A stretch of 64,000 nucleotides of DNA from Phellopilus nigrolimitatus (taxonomy: Eukaryota > Basidiomycota > Agaricomycetes > Hymenochaetales > Hymenochaetaceae), in the NCBI GenBank assembly GCA_021029095.1, contig JAJOHG010000005.1:806001-870000 (forward strand), given 5' to 3'. The notes beneath the pieces are model-generated. The model saw only the letters and a list, made by a program, of their open reading frames with translations, was not told the origin of the DNA and ran no database searches. The position numbers were made by a program, and so were the translations under genes. The number at the start of each line of letters is the position of its first letter. The stretch's first letter is position 1. This document shows positions 38,501-48,242 of the stretch, in pieces.

Positions 38501-39367
38501 GACTAATCTTGACTTATATATTGGTGGATCAAGAGCGGATGCAATAAGAAGGCTTTTGATAATTGAACAGACTAGCATCACATCTAATTCGAGTAAATGT
38601 GTTCTTGTCCCCATGCCCCAGCAACATCATAAGTCATGTGGAACGAACGGGAGGAAAGCGCCTTGAAAGGGAGGATATACATATATTTTCATTTTCGTTG
38701 ATCAACGATTTGCTTTGACATTTTTTTATTAAAGCACCTGTGTTAAATATGAGACACAAAGTGCTGAAAACCAAGTCCCCTTGAGCTTCAAAGCTCGTTA
38801 TGACGAGATAGACCAAAGAGACACACAGACAGACTCGTGGGATTTGGAAACAATCAATGCAAGCGGGACATAGAGACGGTTGTCGAGGCTGTGGCAAAAC
38901 AGATTCGGCTTAGACGCTTGCAAACATAGTTTGTATTGGAAATGAAGTGCCCTAGAGGAAGTAAGATAAAAAGGGTATTCGATACTTGCCGACATAATTA
39001 TAAACGGCTCTGACAAGCAGCCAGACTTGATTGATAATTCGCATAGCTTAAGGCCAATTTCGACTTGCATGCGCATAGAGTGCACCTCAGGATCTATGCG
39101 ATAAGGAAGCTAAGATACCGTCAGGGAAACAGCATGTATAAAGACAGATTCCGCGTACTGCCAATTTTATCTTAACTTGTAAATTGCAGAAATGGAGTAA
39201 AAATGTGGCTGGTATCGAAATAAAGCCAAATCTTATCTGGAGATAAGATTAGATTGGAAATAAGAGTGATCGACATCCATTCTGAAGCGACATCCATTCT
39301 GAGAAACCGGGGTCCCTGGAACGGAACGAGAACGTCAAGATACAAAAGACGACAAAAGATTTCAAAT
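32501..39367. other. Second gene-poor region
   Basis: This is about 6.9 kb. Open frames reach only ~140 codons and show no motif. I see no TIR pair, LTR pair, tRNA or rRNA. Small features: a direct repeat of GATTAGCATGCGCC near 37456 and 37834, a 22-nt palindrome at 39229-39250, and a 16-17-nt tandem duplication (CGACATCCATTCTGA-) at 39271-39303. It may be relic mobile DNA or regulatory space. Confidence 0.5.
39229..39250. repeat. Perfect palindrome with GATA motifs
   Basis: Two 10-bp arms (AATCTTATCT and AGATAAGATT) are separated by GG. Each arm contains an AGATAA/TTATCT core like a GATA-factor site. It lies about 120 bp beyond the NOC3 stop, and no transcript depends on it that I can see. 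Confidence 0.6.
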
Positions 39368-42272
39368 TTAGGACTGATCGCGTGAGTAATGCAGCAACTC
39401 GTTTGCTGCTCGCCTCACGTCCTGATCAACGTGCTTCTCCGACAGCAGCTGCAGCTCCCATAGATTGGTGGCGAATGGATTGCATAGTTGAGGATCATCG
39501 ACGTCCGGCCGGTATATCCCATCCGCCATTCTGTCTTCCGCCGATAAAAGCGCTTCGAGTTTAGGTTCCTTGGCAAACAAGCTTTGAGTAAATGTAAGCA
39601 GGCGTGTCGTCGTCGATGCTGGAAGCTGTAGCGAGGCGGTGATGAGTCGTTTGGCGAATGCAGCAGTCCGCCAGGGTGGAGACTTTGCGAAGGAGGGCGT
39701 ACGCGCAGAGAATACGAGATTCAATGCGCGAAAGAGCATATTTGCGGGAGTATCATTTTTACTATCAATTTTGGAGATGCGTGAGGCCTTCGTGCCTGCG
39801 ATAGGTGCCTCGATGCCCGGCATGGTACTCAAAGGAATAATCATCGCGTATAGTCGGTTGACGAAGTCCGTCAAGTCGATATTCAGAGCTTCACCTATAA
39901 GAAAGAAAAAGAAAGCAGACCAATAAGAATACATAAAACTGAACTTGAACGGGTTCCGCTAACCTTGGCCAGATAGGAGCTCGAAGGCAGTCACAATACA
40001 CTGCAAACGTCGATGCATATCCCGTACATCGGAGGTCAAAATCTCTTCTTGAACCGTATCATCAGTTGTTCTTGTTTCCTCCGTGCCTGCGTTTTGGATT
40101 ATGAGATCTCGAAGAACCTGAAGCAGATCCCTGAAGAAATCGATGTTGACGAGATGGGCAAACCTCGAGATGCCTTGCAGAGCAGCTGGCAGTAGAGGTG
40201 TAGGCTTATCGTTTTTGAGTATCCGGAAGTAAAGGACAAAGAGAAGTTTAAGTGTTTCTGTTTGCTAAGAGGCCGGTTAGCAGATATATGTGCTAACGAT
40301 CAATCGCTATGATTACTAACCACTGATGAACGCTCCTCGCGATCGACCTCCGCTTCCGCCTCGCGCATCTCTTCTTCGATTCCCTGCGTCTCTTTCAGTT
40401 TTTTTCGTGTTTTCTTACTCAAGTGCGGTTGCGTCGTTGCCTTGCCCTTCGCTCGCCGAACAGCCGCCTTCCCTTCGACATCCCGTCCGAAGGCTTCTCC
40501 TTGTCAGCTTTGGACTGCGACGCGCGGACTCCACCGAGCTCCGTCTTTAGTCGTAAGTCAAGGAGACAAAACATGACATTTGGATGGACGCTAAAACGGC
40601 GCTCCTTAATCATGCGGTTCAGCAGACGAACAATTTCCAGCGATGGCTGACCCGTTATGTCTGCTCGGAAAACCGAGGTCAAAGTCCTAAGACAAAGATC
40701 CGATGACTAGGCATGGAAGAATAAGAACAGATTGTCGAGAATAAAATGACGGAAACGAACCTCGTCCCATGTCTTTCTGCTCAAGCGAGCGATGACTGCT
40801 GTCATGAGATTCACCCGGAAATTAAAATGCGTTAGATCGGCAAGCAATCTGCATATACACTGTAATGCCGTGTCGGCGAGTTCGCTTTTGGCTGTAAAAG
40901 CTCAGTGCCAGTTATTGAATAGCACTCAAAAAACGTACCTTTTAGCTCAGACTCAAGGGTCCGCAGATACGCCTGGTAAATGCTCACGAGACCCTGTTCG
41001 AAATCTCGAGTTCGCTGGACGAGCTGACTGACTTTCTCCGCCTTTTCCGTGTCTGTGAGAGGCCTGATTCTGTAGCCTGGAATAATGTCTTTGAAAACAG
41101 CAAGCTGAGAAAGAAAAGCTAGTCTTCGAATGAAGATATCGTTTGGTACGGGTTCAGGATGCGAAGGAGTAGAGATTTCGACAAGACAGAAGGTATGGAG
41201 TCGGCGCAAAAGTCCAATCTGGAGTAAAACAATCAGAAACAAAAATAACTACTCCTCGAAGCAGATTATGACATACACTGTTCTCTGGATCAGCTACGAT
41301 GTCCTGGCATATGCTCGCTATTTGTTCCTTTGCAGCTTGTATTCTCGCTTTCCGTGACTTCGTTGAGACGACATCCACTACTGCAGGTCTTCCGAAACGG
41401 GCACCTGTCGAGACATCTTCGACAGCAAGGACCTTCGCATCTTCAACCAAGTAATCCTCTTCGTTTGAGCTCTCTTCGCGTTCGTCTACGCGAACTTGCA
41501 ACATAACCTTGCCACCTGTTTGTTCGATCTTCCCATTTTGCAACTTTATAGGCAAACGCGAGATTCCTTGCTCCTCGTCAGAATCCCATGACTTCCTTCG
41601 CTTCCTCGGCAACATCTCATAGGACATTTCATCATCGGAGTCTTTGCGAGAGGGTCTTAGTCTTCTTGAAATGGCCGGGGAAGAAGATGCCTCATTGTCA
41701 CTTGATGAAAGCAGTATCTCATCTTCATCGTCCTCGTCAATGACAGAACTCCATGACCCCTCGTCTTCGCTATGCGAGTCAATAGGAGGGAGGCCGTCAT
41801 CTTTCGCAGACGCCTTCTGTTGAGGTTTTGACAGTTGATGCAATCTTTCCTGCTCTTTTTTGCTCCTGCAGTCGTCCGGAAGTTGTTGATTCGAGTAAGT
41901 GAAATAAATCAAACATGCATGTTGGGACGCACCTCCCAATTCCTTTCTCATCAAGATTCCTCAGGAAGTCACCCGCAGCATCGGCATGCTCAGCGAAGAA
42001 CGCAAGATCATCATCTGAGAGTTCGGCATCGCTCGCATTATCATCGCCAGGTATTGGGATGAAGCTTTTTTTCGAATGCATGATCCTTGCCCTTGGCCTT
42101 AGGTTTTGTGTTTGTTTTTGGTTTGGCTGGTGCCTTACTGGAGGATAGCTTTTGCTTTTTGAAGGATCTCTGCTTCACGTTATCATTAGCTCAGCGTGTA
42201 AAGAGAAGCATGCTACGTTACCTGTGAGGCTGCTGCTGGCCGTTTTCCAAGAGTTTTCCCGTTGACCGCCAT
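39368..42272 (-). CDS. NOC3: Nucleolar complex protein 3 (Noc3), two frameshifts
   Basis: Nucleolar factor for 60S subunit maturation and export, also linked to replication licensing in yeast. Eight exons on the minus strand: 42272-42222, 42172-41933, 41865-41277, 41218-40939, 40891-40761, 40706-40321, 40264-39964 and 39894-39368, about 834 residues after correction. The N-terminus is Lys-rich then acidic (ELSDDDLAFFAEHADAAGDF). The conserved NOC3 region has IGLLRRLHTF, LADTALQCICRLLADLTHF, FRADITGQPSLEIVRLLNRM, ERRFSVHPNV and HLSKKTRKKLKE. The C-terminal CBF/MAK21-like part includes ETLKLLFVLYFRILK, GISRFAHLVNIDFFRDLL and DDPQLCNPFATNLWEL. Exon 2 is one base too long (an A7 run at 42066-42072 that should be six) and exon 6 one base too short (near 40470-40520) for their flanking phases. 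Both points coincide with a frame change in conserved-looking protein. Confidence 0.9.
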
Positions 42273-42411
42273 GGTCAGTAGCATGGAGCGATGATCATGT
42301 CCGGTCAAATTTGCATCCTCGGATCGGCAATTCCCGCGCATTGTCCACGACGCGTACCATCGTTTCCGAGTTCGCGTTCACTGGGCGCGCACTTGGACAA
42401 ACACTACTACA
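42273..42411. promoter_or_regulatory. Short divergent promoter, NOC3 / APC5
   Basis: Only 139 bp separate the NOC3 ATG (-) from the best APC5 ATG (+). No TATA box is evident. The APC5 start is uncertain, so the true spacing may differ. Confidence 0.45.
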
Positions 42412-45400
42412 ATGCCCGCACAGCGAGCTCACACGCAAAGGCATGGCGATCAATCCCCTTACTCTGCTAATCACGTCGTCATTAGGCCTCATCATGTCCC
42501 CATTCTCGGAATACTATTTTATACATTCCATCCAGAATGGCGTCTCAAACCACCCAATCGTTACTTGCTGCACATCTATCGTGTTTTAATCAATGAAGTC
42601 TCTGAAGTTAGTTTGCTTTATGTTCCTCTATGGTTGAAACAACGAGTCTTACTCTGCAACAGGTAGCGCAGCCCAGGCCCTTTGTGCAACTAATCAGCGA
42701 ACTCGACAAAGGTCGGCACATTGCGCCGGAGGAGAACGATGAGCTAGTTGAGAAAATACGAACTCTCGTGAGTAGATTCTTTTTATCTGAGTGTTCAATG
42801 GGATATGAACACTATATGCTCCGATAGCCTTCCCATTTAAAGACAACATATCGATTCATCGAGTTTCTACTAGGTTTGACAAACTTTTCGTGCGGTCGCT
42901 CATTCCTCATTATCTTCTCAGATTTGCCAGCATTGTGGACAACAGTTGAGGAAGATGAAGTGGGTGCAGAGCATCTATGTGGCCTTTCTCGCTCAATATT
43001 GAAGGCTTTTATAGATGCCGGACAAAGACCCCCCTATTGTATGTGTTTTTGATATACCTAGAAGGTCAAGTTTCTCAGCGTTCCTCAGGACCCAAGGTCG
43101 TTTTTCGGAATATTCGCCAGACGAGCACATCTCACATTTAGGAAAATGTCTTTTCTCGGAGTTTCGCATTTTGTAGAAGATTTCCAAGGATGGGCGCTTG
43201 GCGACAATTCTCGCGGATACGGAACTATCGTGAAGGACGCAATTAGAGACGGTGCGCGCATTAAGTTTTCAAAACTCCGACTGAGACTGAATATGAGTGC
43301 AAGATAACTTACTCATCAGGTCATCTCGCGATAAGCAGCCGGTCGCGGAACCGGAGTCTTTCTCTGTGTAAGCCCATAAGCCATGGCAAGGATACCTTTT
43401 ATCCTTACTTTGTTCAACACAGGTTTGAGAGAGCACAAGCAAACGGCGATAAACAGGTGGCTACAGAGAGCCTTCGACGGTTCTTCGAGCAACGTTTTAA
43501 CAACTCTACGGACTCGTCAGCAGATTAACGACAATTTATCAAAATTTGCCATGTACTGATACCCGGTACTTAGGGAACTACGGCAGCATGCCATGCTGAA
43601 TCTTGTACGCATGCATATGTTCAACGGACAGATTGCAGCTGCTCGAAAGGTACAAAGCTTCTCTGAAGAAATCCGGCTTTCGCTCCTGACATTCTCTATA
43701 GCTTCTTCTGGAAGCAATCACAGTCGCTCGAACGTCGGTTGATAATATTGTTCTTCAGCAGTGCATGGCGTATGCATATAGTACATGTATATGGCTTCCT
43801 CCATTGACACGTGCTATCTTGGCTTTAGTCTCCTGCGGCGTACAGAGGGAAAGACAAGGACGCATAAAGAACCATTGAACGAACTCCAGGCCGACATACC
43901 ACCTCTAGAAGTCTTGAACGATGCCGGAAAGTTGATACGCGAGGTACTCTTCTCAATCCAGCAAACGTACAAGATCATAATATTAATTTTGACACTCTAA
44001 GGGTCAGCCAATAAGCGATGTATTCGAGAAAATTGTTCAAGCGCTGGGCATCTACGACCTCTCAAGAGACTTCTGTGGAGGACCACCCGTCCAGCATGAA
44101 CAATGGTCTTTTCATGCCATACAGTCTGTTGCATGGCGCATAGCAGGCAAGTACACATAATGCTGACAGTAGAATGTTGATTTCATGCCCCCCCCCCCCC
44201 CCCCCTCTTTTTCAAAGGATGTGAGCGATTAGCTATTATAGAAGAGAATATCGTCCTTGCTCTCAGTGAGAGCGGAGAAGCGGACGACACTCGGTTTGCA
44301 ATGCTTCAGAATAGGGCTTCAATGGTGTCTATCAGCAATGTTGTTCATTCTTTGTTTATCACTTATGACTGTCTCCGTTCCGCAGCTCTCGAGGCAAGGG
44401 AAGGAGGCAGAAGCCTTCGGAATTTTATTGGATCCAGAGACTTGGCGCGGACTGAACTACAGCTTGAACCAGGTTGGTTTTTGGTCTGGGGAAATATGGA
44501 TTACAATGCTACATTTCGCCTCCAGAAGGTATGTGCTTCGAAAGATGTTCTTTTGGTAATGTCCTAAAACCCATACGAAGAGGTCAACAGCGTCAGATTA
44601 ATGAATTTCTTAAACCACGACGGCCGGGCACGTTCAACGCGTGGAAGGATTTCTTTTTCCTGCCGCTGGAAAAGACAAATATACCTTCAACTATAGAGGG
44701 TCTGCTATACCGAGCATTACAAACGAGGGCAAGCTGGCGTTTCATCGGTTTGAGACACTCCTAATTTCGAAGGCATTCTGCAGAAAGTAAATCAGGCCGT
44801 TATGTCCGTGGACCATATTCTCAAAGCACTATGGCAAGCTGAGTATCAAGGACGTTTTCGGCTGTACCGGCTGGCTATGATTCTGCTTGCTGATGTGGGC
44901 CTTGAGTTTGGAATGACGGCATGGAGCAGGAAACTAGTGGAAGAAGTAATGCCACAGGTACGTCAAGAGCTGTTCTGAGGTTCGCTTGTTCGTTTTTTCG
45001 TTCACTAAATCCTCCCCATGCTGTGGTTATGCAGATAATATGTGGAGATGACCTCGAGCTCAGATCCTTTGCATGTTACGTGCTGGCTAGATGCATAATT
45101 GCATGTAGCGGGAAAACTCGTGTGTATTCCTTATTTTGATTGTCTCAACTTGGTATACTTCTGCTCATTGCGTATGCGTCTGTAGCGACTGGACTACGCG
45201 AGGCCATCCCGTATCTGCATATCGCGGCTGGGGATTACTGCGGGCTCGCGATACAGCCTGCCGTGCAGGACGTTCTCTACGTACTGGCCGTCGTCCACAA
45301 CAGCCTGGGAGAGGATATTGCACGAGACGAGGCAGCGGCGCAGCATATAGCAGCGGGCGTCGAACATGATCGCTTGGAGGCCATCGCTGTCAATGAGCAT

Positions 45401-45460
45401 TGGGACGATATCTTGAATTTGACGAGCGAGATCTGCACAGCGTTGGCACTGAGGAGATGA
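42412..45460 (+). CDS. APC5: Anaphase-promoting complex subunit 5
   Basis: Scaffold TPR subunit of the APC/C ubiquitin ligase that drives mitotic exit. About 15 exons. Well placed ones are 42412-42606, 42663-42767, 43304-43367, 43423-43515, 43574-43649, 43702-43769, 43829-43943, 44002-44146, 44218-44324, 44386-44528, 44581-44728, 44784-44957, 45035-45119 and 45186-45460. Between 42828 and 43251 exon borders are uncertain (a 48-nt intron at about 42875-42922 and one near 43043-43078 are possible). Typical stretches are RSFFGIFARRAHLTF, the TPR-like LRQHAMLNLVRMHMFNGQ, SGEIWITMLHFASRR, ALWQAEYQGRFRLYRLAM, ILLADVGLEFGMT and DDLELRSFACYVLARCI, ending with NSLGEDIARDEAAAQHI. The introns at 44147-44217 and 44729-44783 begin GCAAG, and the first contains 18 consecutive C. 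The start is the first ATG in the frame leading to RPHHVPILGILF. Confidence 0.85.
44188..44205 (+). repeat. C18 homopolymer inside an APC5 intron
   Basis: Eighteen consecutive C residues lie about 12 nt upstream of the intron's acceptor, where a T-rich tract is usual. The true length is hard to sequence. Confidence 0.8.
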
Positions 45461-46281
45461 TGATTCTGGTAGATGTTGTATTTTACAATAATGTACTTGA
45501 GTCAGCTGCTATTTGTAACTGATGTCGATGTTTTCTGCTTGTAGACAGATACGCTACACATCGTTGTAGCACTATACAAACTTTGCTACAGGCCAGGCAA
45601 TTACATCCTCGTTTCCGTCTTCTGCTGATATTTATAGGTGCTTCAAGTTGTATCGTTAGGTTGGCCTACAAAGATAATATCTCGCGCACGATGATGCACT
45701 ACAATAAATGAGATACTCCTAGGCTTCGTGCGTCGAGAGAACACTAAAAGACTGATACGATGATGAATTGCTGTCCTTTGCTATGCAACGGCTCGTACAC
45801 TTGAGATACAATACCAGGATGCAGTCCATAAGATAAGAAGATAATTATTTGGCATGTCCCTGACTCTCCCAAAGATAGGGTAGACAATGCTCAGAAAGCT
45901 TCAACCTTGCGCGCCCGTAAGATCCGTTTACTTCTTTTCTCGTTGCATGTGATGTTTCGCGCTATCGGCTTGCAGCAGACACAACATTTGAATTGGAATT
46001 CAGCGTAAAACTTCGAAGATTGAATCCTTTTTGCCGTAGGTCCGTACCTCGCGCCCCTTTGTTGTATAGATGCGTTATCTCTCATTTCTGCTGGCTCTTC
46101 TTGTGACCATCTCAGTGGCCTGCTCTGACAGTGATGGAATATAGAGTCGAGATAATAAAAGTAGTGATTCGTCAGTTTATCACGTAAGATTATCAGATAA
46201 GATGACCGCATGCGCAGCTCCTATTTATAAGAGTCAGTCTCGCTGGACTACCAAGTCTCACATTCCCTTTCAACCTTCAAT
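45461..46281. promoter_or_regulatory. Intergenic, includes OMT promoter with TATA-like box
   Basis: This is about 820 bp. TTTATAAGA near 46224-46232 lies about 50-55 bp upstream of the O-methyltransferase ATG and is the likely TATA box. The rest shows no gene. Confidence 0.5.
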
Positions 46282-47150
46282 ATGAGCACATATCAGAAAT
46301 CCATTCTCTCTAGTCCGGAAGACTGGGCGAAATCTGACGCCTACCACAACGCTTACTTGATTTCAAAGGACCCAGCACATGCCGCCACGCAGAACAGCAG
46401 TATTAATGAGCTCCCCGCAATTGCGGTGAGCGCCGCGCAAGGCAAATTTCTCAACCTCCAAGCTCGCTCGATTGGCGCGAAGAGAATTCTGGAAGTCGGA
46501 ACTCTTGGAGGGTCGGTGTTCTGCTACCTCAATATCCGACGCTTCACCAATTATTCTGACGATTTGATGGCTTGTACTGATACAGATACTCCACGATATG
46601 GCTGGCTAAAGCGCTTCCCGAAGATGGGAAGTTGACCACGCTAGAGTTGTCTGAGAAGCACGCTAAGGTACTGATCGAGCCTGCCTGTGCATGCCTTCGT
46701 AAACTGACAGTGCTGAATAGGTTGCTAGAGAGAACATTGGAGATGCTGGTCTATCGGGCAAAGTAGAAGTGAAGGTTGGCCCCGCGGCCGAAACTTTCAA
46801 GACCCTCGAGCCCAACCAGCCTTTCGACCTAGTGTTCATCGACGCGGACAAGCCAAGCAACTTGACCTACTTCCTTGAAGCGAAAAGGTTGACCAGGAAA
46901 GGTGCTGTCATAGTATGTCACCGGTCCAGCAGCAATTCCTTTTATGTTATTGATATGAAAATAGATCGTCGATAATGTTGTCCGCGGGGGTAAGGTTGCG
47001 TTGCTGCCTGAAGACACGGACGATGAAAATGTGAAAGGCGTCAGAAAGCTCTTGAGTTATCTTCAAGGCGACAATGAAGTCGATGCGACCACGCTGGGCA
47101 CGGTCGGTGACAAAGGCTACGACGGGTTTCTGTACGCCATTAAATTGTAA
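46282..47150 (+). CDS. SAM-dependent O-methyltransferase, CCoAOMT/COMT-like family
   Basis: Four exons, 46282-46511, 46586-46667, 46721-46912 and 46965-47150, give 229 residues, the usual size of cation-dependent class I O-methyltransferases. Motif I is ILEVGTLGGYSTIWLAKALP, then LTTLELSEKHAKVARENI, FDLVFIDADKPSN (with the Asp expected to bind metal) and GAVIIVDNVVRGGKV with the second Asp/Asn pair. These residues fit Mg2+-dependent methylation of a catechol-like hydroxyl; the substrate cannot be told. No signal peptide, so probably cytosolic. The intron joins restore each motif exactly. It stands alone, with no secondary-metabolite genes beside it. Confidence 0.88.
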
Positions 47151-47355
47151 GACCAGAAATAATGTACTATCAGTAAGGCTTTCGCATGAGCAGGTGAGCA
47201 AGGGAGCATGCATTGTAGTGATTATATGGTAACTCGCAATTTCAAAAACGGCCCCACGAACATGATGCACAGACTAAGATTCTCTTCGTAGAGTTTTCGG
47301 ACTGTCTCCCAGCGTACTCGGGCTATTTTCCCATCCAGCCTATCGATGGTTTTTA
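47151..47355. other. Convergent intergenic region
   Basis: This is 205 bp between the O-methyltransferase stop (+) and the small gene's stop (-). No gene is seen. Confidence 0.5.
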
Positions 47356-48038
47356 TCAATTAGGCTCAAAGAAAGACACCAACAACGGACGAACCAGCGT
47401 CGTGAACCTCTCTCGTCCATCTTCTTCTAATACTTTTTGCCTCGAACCTTCTACAATACTCGGAGTATTTGCAAAGGCCCCCAGCCTTTCCAACACGTCC
47501 ACATCCATGTCATACCGATTTGCTAGTTTGATTAGCTCGTTTAATGAGGCAGTAGACTTCTTGTGCTCCAAAAGATCGAACAACTCGCTTGCCAAGATGC
47601 GGTTCCTCGTGGCTGCATGAGAGGTGGCTTGCTGTTCAGAGACATCTCGAGAGTGAAGAACATGCTTCACGTGCGCATCCTATGATATAGCAGGACACAT
47701 AAGCATCGAGGTTAAGAATAATAATCCGTCTTCCGGATATATCTGCGTACTGTACGAAAGGTGGACATATGATGGTCGACTTTCACTGGTCCAAGCTGAT
47801 TGAGCTTTCGCATGAAATGAGGATCCCCAGCATCCATTTCGATAGCTGTTAAAGTAAGAATCACAGTATTTAAAGAGATTTAAGCAAAGCGCTCACCCTT
47901 GTCCTTAGTTTCACTTGCTGCAGCCGGACTCGGACGCTGTGGTTGAGATGGGCCTGCTCTATCTGTCCTCGCTCCTGCCCATGATGTTGAAGGTTTGGAG
48001 GGAAGCCTGCGCGAAGCTTTTGAAGATGCACCACCCAT
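47356..48038 (-). CDS. Small protein of unknown function, possible N-myristoylation
   Basis: Three exons on the minus strand, 48038-47897, 47845-47751 and 47679-47356, give 186 residues with matching phases. The start MGGASSKASRRL has Gly2 and Ser6, which fits an N-myristoylation site, next to basic residues. Residues ~25-50 are Pro/Ser-rich. From about residue 55 a compact helical region begins (DPHFMRKLNQLGPVKVDHHM, then VKHVLHSRDVSEQQA, RNRILASELFDLLEHKK and LNELIKLANRYDMDVDVLERL), ending with ANTPSIVEGSRQK. The alternating charged and hydrophobic pattern and splice structure support a real gene. I do not recognise the family. It shares a 204-bp divergent promoter with the mitochondrial RCC1 gene, so a mitochondrial link is possible but unproven. 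Confidence 0.75.
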
Positions 48039-48242
48039 TCCAGTAGCCTCTTGTTATTTTTTCCTGATCGCGAAAGAAGAAGAGAAAAGAACTAAGAGAA
48101 TTGAAGGAGCGTAGCGCGTCCGAATCGTCGAACGCCTGACGAATCAGAGGCGATCCAAAACGGAGCGTCGATCATTTTCGTTATTACGTATGTATTTGAG
48201 ACTTTGACCTCACATTTGACATTGCACTTCCTGCAAACTGCT
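48039..48242. promoter_or_regulatory. Short divergent promoter
   Basis: This 204 bp stretch separates the start codons of the small minus-strand gene and the Fmp25-like gene. No TATA box is evident. Both genes probably share control elements here. Confidence 0.45.

Noticed and set aside
40470..40550. A 35-nt intron in NOC3 exon 6 that would also restore frame
   Set aside because: It is too short for introns seen here and its only branch-like CTGAC lies 3 nt from the acceptor; a one-base deletion is more likely.
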